Shown: positions 27,101 through 35,032 of the stretch, one piece after another | Layout of the letters: the number at the start of each line of letters is the position of its first letter | Position numbering within the stretch: position 1 is the stretch's first letter | Assembly (NCBI RefSeq): GCF_006440675.2 | Contig: NZ_CP083951.1 | Coordinates: 4,249,501 to 4,313,500 of the forward strand | Origin: Mesorhizobium sp. B2-8-5 | GTDB lineage: Bacteria; Pseudomonadota; Alphaproteobacteria; Rhizobiales; Rhizobiaceae | Length of the DNA: 64,000 bases | Direction of reading: 5' to 3' | Notes under the pieces: generated by a model | The model's input: the letters and a program-made list of their open reading frames with translations, nothing else | The model's database searches: none | Told to the model about the DNA's origin: nothing | Program-made: the position numbers and the translations under genes

Positions 27101-28327
27101 CTGCGCCGGCTCGGACTGGAAGGTGGCGTCGACGACGAGCCGCTGGACACGTTTCCTGTCGCCTTCCGGCAAGGCATGGGAACGCCCGAGCGCAGCCGCA
27201 TTCTCAACGACACCGGTCCCGACGCACCCGACAAATGGCAGTGGGGGTCGTCCGCCAAGCCCGTCGACGTCGTCATCGTCTGCTATGCCGGGACGCCGGC
27301 CGCGTTGAAGGCGGAAATCGCGGCCATGAAGCGACAGACGACAGGCGCAGGGATGTCCGTGGCCGCCGAACTGCCGCTGATGGTGCGACGCGATGGCAAG
27401 CGGGCGGTCGAACATTTCGGCTTCGTCGATGGCGTCTCGCAACCGATCGTCCGGGGCACGCAGCGCGCTGCCAAAGGAGCGGCGCCCATGCATCTGCTGG
27501 CGCCCGGCGAGTTCCTGTTCGGCTATCGCGACGAGCATGGCTTCTATCCGGCTTCGCCGTCGGTGGAGGCGGCGCTGGATCGCACCGGCATCCTGTCGCA
27601 GGTGCGGCGCAACCGTCAGATACCGGGGCAACCACCTCCGCCGCGCGATTTCGGCCGCAACGGCACCTTCCTCGTCGTGCGCCAATTCGAGCAGCATGTC
27701 GAATTGTTTGACGATTATTGCAGGAAAGCCGCGACGCAGGCTGCCGATGAGACCGGCGACCCCGCCATCGATCAGCGCTGGGTGGCGGCAAAGATGCTCG
27801 GCCGCTGGCAGGACGGCAGCTCGCTGGTGCGCAATCCGAATGGTCGCCCGGGCCGCGGCATCGACAATGATTTCGCGCTCGGCGCCGAGGACCCGCAAGG
27901 ACATGCCTGTCCGCTCGGCTCGCACATACGCCGGTCCAACCCGCGCGATTCGCTCGGCGAGGACCGCGAGACGCAGATCAGGATCGGCAAGCGCCACCGC
28001 ATCCTGCGCGTCGGCCGCACCTACGAGAAGAAGGACAGGGGCGGAAAGACCGAGAAGGGCCTGCTCTTCATGTGCCTCAACGCGGATATCGAACGTCAAT
28101 ACGAGTTCATCCAGCAGACCTGGGTCTCGTCGAACTCGTTCCAGGGCCTTGTCGGCGAGACGGATCCGACGATCGGCGCACGGGGCGGCGGCGGCCGGTT
28201 CTCGATCCCTTCCTGGGAAAAGGTCACCGTGCTCAAGGAGGTGCCGCAGTTCGTCACGACAAAGGGCGGCGGCTATTTCTTCATGCCGAGCCGGTCGGCG
28301 CTGCGCTATCTGGTCTCGCGGCTCTGA
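24101..28327 (+). CDS. Cytochrome P450 - membrane hairpin - DyP-type peroxidase fusion protein
   Basis: A protein of 1408 residues. Residues about 20-430 are a P450: the K-helix ExxR is E307-A-M-R310, and the heme loop is FGYGIHLCIG with ligand Cys383. The I-helix reads A262-G-F-V-P-T267, without the usual acid of the oxygen-activating pair. Residues about 640-715 hold two transmembrane helices, so both ends should be cytoplasmic. Residues about 935-1405 are a dye-decolorising peroxidase: GFVDG at 1107-1111 and the heme ligand His1275 in GSHIRRSNPR. Between these, two related alpha+beta modules begin at IHF 484 and IHF 790. The start at 24101 follows a GGGGGG run. A two-heme oxidative enzyme at the membrane, perhaps acting on lipid hydroperoxides. 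Confidence 0.9.
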   Translation: MITLKYFAAVRAAQKSQRPLAEMPPFDINRLRSKSGFASRIVGFLLGDPRWLLALLRRFWPNLGFGNFLLVTKGADVRDILERGDEFETPYGPEMAELARGSNFILGMQDGAAYRQMKSAVLSAFPPAEVEAAVRPIAERHPRDIMTRASPGFDAIAGLMKILPVRICRDYFGLEIDDETEFADWSIALSALFFSDPTANPATRQLAVVGGDRLIKIIDRSIAVVRERAGKDDRPLARLVALMDQGRLSLPDIHSIMLGMVAGFVPTNVLAGSNCLDVILSRTDARQAVDQAIAAGDTGKLDRAIMEAMRFKPIWIGPWRYTRRDAIIGKGTRRERLVKAGTVVMPATLSAMFDPEIVQRPNEFDTSRPHRDYMVFGYGIHLCIGAEIARIQIGECIRALFSKPKLARARGRAGKMANVGAYPASLKVDFERSPLCRTADQSMVTVVCPITRSMPLDAVRDKVADLGNPAIGELRDALDKVGTIHFTSLAVAPTGKDEKTGMEAGALVFEISGDGSTDDVITAIAQSIGHRLRPIFRDVCGLPDGGSLEDFLKGNHIEISPSFGSAAGLVFSGTPGHSVRRILAEARLADSVREIAEKPRAGAGNAMDVLAEARRHVRCLGQFGWAFEPAESLLERPPGHWACALTTTLLTPAMFVTIAIVVLAFWRMTYVLVFGNPHGVTFANIAIAGAALLLTVLGLLAILALFVVLCFLALRRLEDKDRPANTPVDIGALEKILANEDHCAQNNLTAISTMKPGILRRLALRLSFYLISISAQKVFRPGFLATINTIHFARWVLLPGTDRLVFFSNYGGSWESYLEDFIAKASAGLTGVWSNTEGYPRTRWLFLDGARDGDRFKRWARRQQVPTLFWYSAYPHLNTPRIRINSRIRRGIASATGNEARDWLSLFGSLPRPQARPADATSLPEPASAPLEELESGEIQSIFFGPFGALGHAHMLAIQVPEGLPAPKRKAWLDSVIDRTSFGDGVPAGRAMTVAFGPNGLRRLGLEGGVDDEPLDTFPVAFRQGMGTPERSRILNDTGPDAPDKWQWGSSAKPVDVVIVCYAGTPAALKAEIAAMKRQTTGAGMSVAAELPLMVRRDGKRAVEHFGFVDGVSQPIVRGTQRAAKGAAPMHLLAPGEFLFGYRDEHGFYPASPSVEAALDRTGILSQVRRNRQIPGQPPPPRDFGRNGTFLVVRQFEQHVELFDDYCRKAATQAADETGDPAIDQRWVAAKMLGRWQDGSSLVRNPNGRPGRGIDNDFALGAEDPQGHACPLGSHIRRSNPRDSLGEDRETQIRIGKRHRILRVGRTYEKKDRGGKTEKGLLFMCLNADIERQYEFIQQTWVSSNSFQGLVGETDPTIGARGGGGRFSIPSWEKVTVLKEVPQFVTTKGGGYFFMPSRSALRYLVSRL

Positions 28328-28383
28328 CCGGTGCGCTGAAAGCTGTTCGTCGTTTCTCGGATGCGACGAATCGACGGAGCCAT

Positions 28384-28425
28384 GGCGAAACCGCCGAGCC
28401 AGCTACGGCGAAACCGCCGAGCCAG
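28384..28425. repeat. Two copies of a 19-base direct repeat between convergent genes
   Basis: GGCGAAACCGCCGAGCCAG occurs at 28384-28402 and 28407-28425. Each copy contains the small hairpin GGCG-AAAC-CGCC. They fill the space between the stop codons of the P450-DyP gene and the convergent crp-like gene and could act as weak terminators. Confidence 0.85.
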
Positions 28426-28430
28426 ACTGC

Positions 28431-29117
28431 TCAGTCGTCGTCCTGCGAATCGGCGATGTGGTTCAGCGCGGCGGCGTTGGTGATGCGCAAGCCACCGCGC
28501 TTGATGGCGATCATCTGCCGGCTGCGCCAGTCGTTCAGCGTCTTGTTGACGGATTCGCGCGTCGCGCCGAGGAATTCGCCGAGCTCCGACTGCGAAATCG
28601 GAATCCAGCCGGCGCTGTCCGCCATGACGCCGCTCAGGAACACCAGCCGCTTTGCCAGCCTGGCCTCGATGCCGAAAAAAGCCTGGTCGCCCAGCTCGCC
28701 GCTCACCCAGCGCAGCCGCGTGCACAGCAATTCGATCATCGCGCGGGCAAGGGGCGGGTTTTTCTCAATGCGGTCAAAGAGTTGTGTCCGGCTCAGCGAA
28801 ACCAGCTCGCAGGGGGTGAGGCAGATGGCGGTTGCCGTGCGCGGGCGCCCGTCCAGCGCCCCGATCTCTCCTACGAGGCTGCGCGACAGCTCGATATTGG
28901 CCACCAGCTTTTGCCCGCCGGGCGAATAGATCGAAATCTCGACGGTGCCGCTCATCACGCCATAGATGCGGTCGGACGCATCCTCCTGGACGAACAAATG
29001 CTGGCCGGCCGCATAGCGCTCCAGCTTGCAGCCGCCGAACAGCAGGTCGAACTGGCGCGGGTCGATGCGCGCCAGGCGCGGCAGGTTCCTGTCGTCCGCG
29101 CCATTTGTAGCCATCAT
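28431..29117 (-). CDS. Crp/Fnr-family regulator, cyclic-nucleotide-binding type
   Basis: A protein of 228 residues. The cNMP-binding fold includes the phosphate-binding cassette GEIGALDGRPRTATA, close to the consensus of true cyclic-nucleotide binders (Gly-Glu, then Arg-Thr). There is no Cys cluster of the Fnr type. The HTH reads SQSELGEFLGATRESVNKTLNDW, with Arg-Glu in the recognition helix as in Crp and Lys where Crp has the third contact Arg. This fits TGTGA-like half-sites, two of which flank the gene. It is convergent with the P450-DyP gene and divergent from the dual-protease gene. The start at 29117 follows GAGGCGGAAG. Confidence 0.93.
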   Translation of the reverse strand: MMATNGADDRNLPRLARIDPRQFDLLFGGCKLERYAAGQHLFVQEDASDRIYGVMSGTVEISIYSPGGQKLVANIELSRSLVGEIGALDGRPRTATAICLTPCELVSLSRTQLFDRIEKNPPLARAMIELLCTRLRWVSGELGDQAFFGIEARLAKRLVFLSGVMADSAGWIPISQSELGEFLGATRESVNKTLNDWRSRQMIAIKRGGLRITNAAALNHIADSQDDD

Positions 29118-29703
29118 ACGCTTCCGCCTCTCGTTAGACGGAAATTGTAGGATAAGTGCGTGCTCGATCAAAGCGTCGTCTCCTTCTGTGGTGGCTTGCC
29201 GCATTCTCGGGGTGACGGACGGAAGACCAAAGTCACGCCTGACGCGCCGAAATCGGATAAGCCGGCAAACTGTAAGGAGACCGGGCGCACTGGCGGTTGC
29301 GGGCCGATCCTTGGAAACGCCGTCCGCGCGCTTGGGTGGGAGGTGCCCATGCGCGCAGACAGCAAACCTGAAAATGGCTAGGTGCTCGAAATTTCCTCGA
29401 TAACCGCATCCAAATCGCAATCCGGCAGCAGCTTCGGACGCCGCAGTCAGCTAGCGCCGTCGATGCCGCCGTTGCAACATCCGAGCGCAAGCCCTGTCCG
29501 AAGTATGTGAAGGTGCTCACAGATATGCGCGCCGGGCGGACCGATGGTTATTTTGGAATCCATGGTTCACGCTTGGATCAATCTTTGCCTTGCAGCCGGC
29601 ATGATTGCCTAGTCGGCAAAGAGATCAGTCGAAGCGTGGCTGGAATCTTGGCTTGACTGTAGCGGACGGTCGGCGCCATGGTTCATCTTGGGGGAGGGAC
29701 GCC
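29118..29703. other. 586-base divergent intergenic region
   Basis: It separates the crp-like gene from the dual-protease gene and holds promoters for both. No credible gene was found. Features seen are the Crp-type site at 29506-29521, the 10-mer CGGACCGATG at 29537-29546, and a 7-base inverted repeat (CTTTGCC near 29583, GGCAAAG near 29620). Confidence 0.7.
29506..29521. promoter_or_regulatory. Perfect Crp-type site upstream of the dual-protease gene
   Basis: TGTGAAGGTGCTCACA is a perfect TGTGA-N6-TCACA palindrome 182 bases ahead of the protease start codon and 388 bases from the crp-like start. The 10-mer CGGACCGATG follows 15 bases later, exactly 10 bases further away than at the P450-DyP site. 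Confidence 0.8.
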
Positions 29704-32700
29704 GTGGCAGCCGCGAAGGGACTCCTTGTAAAGGTTCGTGGCGACGGCGCGGGGCTCTCGGTGCGAGGCGGGCCGCCGCGGATTGGCGGGATCGAAGCCG
29801 AGCCGATCCTTACTCTCCCGCCTGGCGCTGTAAGCGCCGGTACGGCCGCGGCCGCGGACCGCGGCGCCACCTGGCTCCGCTTGGCCACGGATGCCGCCGA
29901 AGCAGACAATCCCTGGGACCACGCTCACGATCTTGTCGCCCGGACTCCGGCGCTGGCCGCCGCAGGGAGCGAGGTGCTCGCGGTCGAGCCCGATATCATG
30001 CAGCAATGGGATTACAGGAACAGCGCCGGCGATCGCGGCATGGCGGCAAGCGCGGCTCCGACATGTACTTTCGACGATCAGGATCCGAGCGGTGGACAAG
30101 CGACGGTGTCAGGCCGGGTCGCATGGAATGCCGCGCCGGACTTCAGCCAGTTCAAGGCCGCGCGCGAAAGCGTCGGCGCCAAGCAGGCCAACATCACCAT
30201 CGCCCATCTCGATACCGGTTTCGATCCCGGTCACGAAACCCTTCCAGCAGGACTTCTTACAGCCCAGCAGCGCAATTTCGTCGACGACGGGAACGGCCCG
30301 AACAACGCGACGGACCACGCTCCGGCCGGCACGCTGACCAGCAATCGCGGCCATGGAACCGGCACACTCAGCCTGCTGGCCGGCAACAAGCTCGACGGCA
30401 CGTCGCCGCACTGGCCGGGCTTCACCGACTTCGTCGGCGGCGCGCCACTGGCGAAGATCCTGCCGGTGCGCATCGCAGACTGGGTGGTGCGGCTGACCAC
30501 CGGCACCATGGTGGCAGGCATCGACTATGCGCGCCAGCAGGGCGCGCAAGTATTGTCGATGAGCATGGGTGGCCTCGCCTCGCAGGCTCTGGTGGATGCC
30601 GTCAACCTTGCCTACGACCACGGCGTGGTCATGGTCACGGCGGCCGGCAACAATTTCACCATCACGCCACGCAGCATCGTCTATCCCGCGCGCTACAACC
30701 GGGTGCTTGCGGCCTGCGGCGTGATGAGCGACGGACGCGCCTATGCCGGGCTCGCCTTCGGCACCATGCAAGGCAATTACGGGCCGCCTTCGAAGATGAG
30801 CACGGCGCTGGGAGCCTACACGCCGAACGTGCCCTGGGCCGAAATCGATTGCCGCAAGGTGGTCGACATGGACGGCAACGGCACCTCGGCCGCCACCCCC
30901 CAGGTCGCTGCCGCAGCCGCTCTGTGGCTGGCCGAGCATTGGGACGTGGTGAAGAATTATCCCCAGCCATGGATGCGGATCGAGGCGGTCCGCAAGGCGT
31001 TGTTCGCGAAGGCCTTGAAATCGACGGCCAAGATGAATGCGGCGGAGACGAAGGAGAAGATCGGGCAGGGTGTCTTGCGGGCCTTCGACGCGCTGGGCTT
31101 CCCGCCGCCGGCGGCGAACAGCCTGACGAAGCTCGCTCGAGCCACCTACACATGGAGCTGGCTCGACCTTTTGACCGGCGGGAATTCGTTGGCGGCGCCA
31201 CCGCCGGCGACGCTTCGGCAGCGAATGATGTTTGCGCTGGAACTGACGCAGATGGCGCAAGCTGCGGCGACAATCGAACAGGCGATCGCCGACCCGGACG
31301 GCGATCCGGGCAATATTTCGGCCGCGGCGCGCAACCGATATCTCGAAGCGGCGCTCGACCAGGGCAACCCGTCGAAGCCGCTGAAGGCGTTTCTGGAAGG
31401 TTTGCTCGGACGGCCGGGCGCCAGCGCGGCGGTTCCGGCGCCGGTCATGGGCCCCGCGCCGGCCATCAAGCGAAAGCCGCGGCCGCTGCCGCCGCCGCAA
31501 CGGCGCCTGCGCATCTACGCGCTCGATCCTTCGGTGGCGAAACGGCTGGATTCGGTTTCGGTCTATCAGGCGATGCTTTCCGTGCCGTGGGACGACGAAC
31601 CGGCGACGGACAGGCCTTTGCTGCCGGGGCCGATCGGCGAATATCTCGAGGTGGTCGATGTCGACCCCGCGTCCGACCGCGTCTACGATCCGGTAGACCT
31701 CAACGACAAGGTGCTTCTGGCGCAGGACGGCCTGCCGCCTTCGGAGGGCAATCCGAAATTCCACCAGCAGATGGTCTACGCCGTCGCCATGACCACGATC
31801 GGCCATTTCGAGCGCGCGCTTGGCCGGCGGGCGTTGTGGGCGCCGCATTATGCCGAGGCTCCCGGCCGGACCGGCGACATGACTGTGAAGGCGCATTACG
31901 TGCCGCGCCTGCGCATCTATCCGCATGCGTTGCGCGCCGAGAATGCCTATTACAGCCCGGAAAAGAAGGCGCTGCTGTTCGGCTATTTCCCGGCGATCAG
32001 CAACGAGGGCGACGTCACCACGCCCGGAACGACGGTGTTTTCGTGCCTGTCCAGCGACATCGTCGCGCATGAGATGTCGCATGCGCTGCTCGACGGGCTG
32101 CACCGCCGCTTCCAGGAAGCGTCCAACCCGGACGTGCCGGCCTTCCACGAGGCCTTCGCCGACATCGTCGCGCTGTTCCAGCATTTCACGCTGAAGGAAC
32201 TGGTCAGCTTCGAGATCGGCAAGGCGAGGGGCGAATTGTCGGCCGCCTCGCTGCTTTCCGGTATCGCCAAGCAGTTCGGCGAGGGCAGCGGCCGGGCCGG
32301 GCCGTTGCGCGAGTATGGCGGCGCCGGCATGGCCGATCTCGACTACGACAAGACCTTCGAGGCGCACGACCGCGGCTCGATCCTGGTCTTCGCCGTCTAC
32401 CAGGCCTTCCTGGCGATCGCCGACCGGCGGACGGACGACCTGATCCAGCTTGCCACCGGCGGCTCCGGCATCCTGCCGGCCGGAACCTTGCATCCGAGCC
32501 TGGTCGAACGCCTGACCGACGAGGTCGCCAAGACCGCCAGGCAGATGCTGACCATGTGCATCCGCGCGCTCGACTATTGCCCTTCGGTCGACATCACCTT
32601 CGGCGAATATCTGCGCGCGCTGATCACCGCCGACCGCGACGCCTATCCGGACGATCCGCTGCACTACCGTCTGGCTTTCCTGGAATCGTTCCGCAAATGG

Positions 32701-33381
32701 AAGCTCTTGCCGCGCGACGTGCGCACCATCTCGGAAGAGACGCTCGCCTGGAGCGCGCCGGAGGATCCGTCGCCGGCCTGGCTCAAGGGGTTGCTCAGCA
32801 GGATCGACCTCGGCTGGAACCAGAAATTGAAGCGGGCTGAGATCTTCGCGCTCAACGACAAGAACCGCTACACGCTGTGGAAGGCGATGCGCGAGACCTT
32901 CGCCTCCAACCCAGACCTCTACAAGCAGTTCGGCCTGCTGCCAGATCTGCCGCGCTACAATGAGGACGGGACGGTCATGCACGCGCCGAAGAAAGGCGAG
33001 ACGACCTTCGACATCTACAGCGTGCGCCCGACGCGCCGCGTCGAGCCGGACGGCTCGTTCCGCGTCGAGGTCGTGGCGGTCATCCAGCAGCGGATTCCGG
33101 TCGCGCTCGACGGTACGGCGATGCCGCAAGGCATGGCCATGGGCGAAGGCTTCTTCTGGTTCCGCGGCGGCGCCACCATCATCATTGATCCGCGCGATGG
33201 CTTCGAGGAAATCCGCTACTCGATCATCAAGAACACCGGCAGCGCGGACCGGCAGAAGCGCCAGGCCGGGACGATGGCCGCCAATTATCTGTCGCCGCTC
33301 AGAGCGCTCTATTTCGGCGGCGAAGTGTCAGAGCCCTTTGCCTTGCTGCATGCCAGTGACGGAGACGACGACCATGTCTAG
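29704..33381 (+). CDS. Subtilisin-like (S8) and thermolysin-like metalloprotease fusion
   Basis: A protein of 1225 residues. The S8 domain has a full triad: D170 in AHLDTGFD, H217 in RGHGTG and S395 in NGTSAATP. A Pro-rich linker (about residues 575-600) leads to a gluzincin metalloprotease: zinc ligands H789 and H793 in AHEMSH and E816 in FHEAFADIV, as in thermolysin (HExxH plus ExxxD). No signal peptide or membrane segment is visible, so it is probably cytoplasmic unless exported by an unusual route. The GTG at 29704 has GGAGGG five bases upstream; an in-frame ATG at 29605 lacks one. It overlaps the next gene by 8 bases. Confidence 0.9.
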   Translation: MAAAKGLLVKVRGDGAGLSVRGGPPRIGGIEAEPILTLPPGAVSAGTAAAADRGATWLRLATDAAEADNPWDHAHDLVARTPALAAAGSEVLAVEPDIMQQWDYRNSAGDRGMAASAAPTCTFDDQDPSGGQATVSGRVAWNAAPDFSQFKAARESVGAKQANITIAHLDTGFDPGHETLPAGLLTAQQRNFVDDGNGPNNATDHAPAGTLTSNRGHGTGTLSLLAGNKLDGTSPHWPGFTDFVGGAPLAKILPVRIADWVVRLTTGTMVAGIDYARQQGAQVLSMSMGGLASQALVDAVNLAYDHGVVMVTAAGNNFTITPRSIVYPARYNRVLAACGVMSDGRAYAGLAFGTMQGNYGPPSKMSTALGAYTPNVPWAEIDCRKVVDMDGNGTSAATPQVAAAAALWLAEHWDVVKNYPQPWMRIEAVRKALFAKALKSTAKMNAAETKEKIGQGVLRAFDALGFPPPAANSLTKLARATYTWSWLDLLTGGNSLAAPPPATLRQRMMFALELTQMAQAAATIEQAIADPDGDPGNISAAARNRYLEAALDQGNPSKPLKAFLEGLLGRPGASAAVPAPVMGPAPAIKRKPRPLPPPQRRLRIYALDPSVAKRLDSVSVYQAMLSVPWDDEPATDRPLLPGPIGEYLEVVDVDPASDRVYDPVDLNDKVLLAQDGLPPSEGNPKFHQQMVYAVAMTTIGHFERALGRRALWAPHYAEAPGRTGDMTVKAHYVPRLRIYPHALRAENAYYSPEKKALLFGYFPAISNEGDVTTPGTTVFSCLSSDIVAHEMSHALLDGLHRRFQEASNPDVPAFHEAFADIVALFQHFTLKELVSFEIGKARGELSAASLLSGIAKQFGEGSGRAGPLREYGGAGMADLDYDKTFEAHDRGSILVFAVYQAFLAIADRRTDDLIQLATGGSGILPAGTLHPSLVERLTDEVAKTARQMLTMCIRALDYCPSVDITFGEYLRALITADRDAYPDDPLHYRLAFLESFRKWKLLPRDVRTISEETLAWSAPEDPSPAWLKGLLSRIDLGWNQKLKRAEIFALNDKNRYTLWKAMRETFASNPDLYKQFGLLPDLPRYNEDGTVMHAPKKGETTFDIYSVRPTRRVEPDGSFRVEVVAVIQQRIPVALDGTAMPQGMAMGEGFFWFRGGATIIIDPRDGFEEIRYSIIKNTGSADRQKRQAGTMAANYLSPLRALYFGGEVSEPFALLHASDGDDDHV

Positions 33382-34897
33382 AAAGCCGGTGACGAGGACA
33401 AGGCCGGCAAAATCGGCTCCCGCGGCGACGCCGGCATCGGGCATCACCGTCAGGCATTACTGCCAGGGCATCGGCGACTGCCACTTGCTGACGTTCAAGA
33501 AGCCGGACGGTAGGCCGTTCCGCATTCTCATCGATTGCGGCATTCATGTCTCGATCAAGAGTGGCTCGGCGCTGGTCGCCGACATCGTCGCCGACATCAG
33601 GAAGGAGACCGGCGGCAAGATCGACATCCTCGTCGTCACGCACGAACACTGGGACCATGTTTCCGGCTTCCTGACCGCCAAGGACCTCTTCAAGGATTTT
33701 GTCGTCGGCGACGTCTGGATGGCCTGGACCGAAAATCCTACCGACGCGGAGGCCGCGGAGCTCGATAAGTTCAAGGGCCAGGCAATCGCCGCGCTGCAGG
33801 GCGTGGGCCAGAAGCTCGATGGGATGCAAGGGCTCAGTTCCTACATGGCCGGCGTTCGCGACGGCCTGCAGTCCGTGCTTGGCTTCCAGTTCGGCGCCGC
33901 CGGGGAGCGGGTGCGTTCGGCCCGCGACGCGGCGGCAAAGCTGTCGCAGAAACCGTCGCCGACCTATTTCGAGCCCGGCGGGTCGCCGGTATCGATCGAC
34001 GCATTGCCCAACCTTCGCGTCTATGTGTTGGGCCCGCCGCGCGACAAGGCGGCCCTGCGTCTGGAGGAGAAGGCGAGCGAGATGTTCCCGCTGGCCAGCG
34101 GCGGCCCGTTTGCGCGAGCGCTGGCCAGCGGCCTCAAGATGAACGAGGCGGCAGACGCTAATTATGTCGACGAGCTCAGTCCGTTCGAGCGCAATGTCGG
34201 CGCGCCGCTTTCCGCGGCGCTCAACGGCGACAAGGGCAGCGACCCGGCCGTCGATGTCGCCACCTTCGTCCGCAAGCATTATTCCGGGCCGGTTTCGGCT
34301 GCTGCATCCATGGAAGACCGCGACCAGTCCTGGCGGCGCATCGACGCCGACTGGATGGGGATCGCCGCCGACCTTGCCCTGCAGCTCGACCGCGGCGTCA
34401 ACAACACCAGCCTGGTGCTGGCCTTCGAGTTCATCGACAGCGGCCGGGTTCTCCTGTTCCCCGGCGACGCCCAGATCGGCAACTGGCTGAGCTGGAAGGA
34501 TCTGAAATGGCCAGTGGGGCAGGGCACCGTCACATCAGCCGATCTTCTGGCGCACACCGTCTATCTCAAGGTCGCGCATCACGGAAGCCAGAACGCCACG
34601 CCCCAGAAACAGGGTTTTGACCTTCTGACGAGCAGCGACCTGTCGGCTTTCATCCCCACCAACAAGAACGATGCCTTGAAAGTGCATTGGGGCGAGATGC
34701 CCTATGACGGCATCCTGACCGCGCTCGAGACAAAGACAAAGGGCCGCGTCATCCGCGCCGACGATCCATGGCTGGCCGACAAGAACGGAAAGCCGGCTTT
34801 TGCCGCGCCGTCCGGCTCGATCCAGGCGGTGCGCAGTCTGCCGCGCGATGCGGCACGCGGACCAGGCGGACTGTGGGTCGAGGTGGAACTGGTCTAG
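33374..34897 (+). CDS. ComEC/Rec2-like metallo-beta-lactamase-fold hydrolase
   Basis: A protein of 507 residues. The zinc motif is H90-E-H92-W-D94-H95 (VVTHEHWDHVSGF); later come FPGDAQIGNW and VAHHGSQNAT (H402, H403), the latter typical of the ComEC branch that hydrolyses phosphodiesters. An insertion of about 200 residues, partly helical, lies between the first and later motifs. The N-terminus has a 25-residue Lys/Arg/Ala/Pro-rich tail and no signal peptide. The ATG at 33374 lies inside the end of the protease gene (8-base overlap), so the two are translationally coupled and probably act together. The substrate is unknown. Confidence 0.9.
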   Translation: MSRKPVTRTRPAKSAPAATPASGITVRHYCQGIGDCHLLTFKKPDGRPFRILIDCGIHVSIKSGSALVADIVADIRKETGGKIDILVVTHEHWDHVSGFLTAKDLFKDFVVGDVWMAWTENPTDAEAAELDKFKGQAIAALQGVGQKLDGMQGLSSYMAGVRDGLQSVLGFQFGAAGERVRSARDAAAKLSQKPSPTYFEPGGSPVSIDALPNLRVYVLGPPRDKAALRLEEKASEMFPLASGGPFARALASGLKMNEAADANYVDELSPFERNVGAPLSAALNGDKGSDPAVDVATFVRKHYSGPVSAAASMEDRDQSWRRIDADWMGIAADLALQLDRGVNNTSLVLAFEFIDSGRVLLFPGDAQIGNWLSWKDLKWPVGQGTVTSADLLAHTVYLKVAHHGSQNATPQKQGFDLLTSSDLSAFIPTNKNDALKVHWGEMPYDGILTALETKTKGRVIRADDPWLADKNGKPAFAAPSGSIQAVRSLPRDAARGPGGLWVEVELV

Positions 34898-35032
34898 GAC
34901 CACCGGAGCGCCGCCGCGCGGCAGGCGCCGATCAGTCCGGCTTCAAGGCCGATTGCGAAAAATCAAAAACCGCTCTATGGAGCGAACGGCTGAGTGAGGG
35001 CGGCCACTCAACACATTGCACAAGGTCGCCCC

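Noticed and set aside
26576..28099. A 507-codon open frame on the minus strand opposite the DyP domain
   Set aside because: Composition typical of an antisense shadow; the DyP signature is on the plus strand.
28384..28425. CRISPR-like repeat unit
   Set aside because: Only two copies with a 4-base spacer, each a tiny hairpin; no spacers and no cas genes anywhere in the window.
29605..29703. Earlier ATG start for the dual protease
   Set aside because: No ribosome-binding site; GGAGGG sits five bases ahead of the GTG at 29704.
30109..33129. A very long open frame on the minus strand opposite the dual-protease gene
   Set aside because: It mirrors the codon structure of a high-GC gene, has low-complexity Arg/His/Gly-rich content and no family motif, while the plus strand has complete catalytic motifs.
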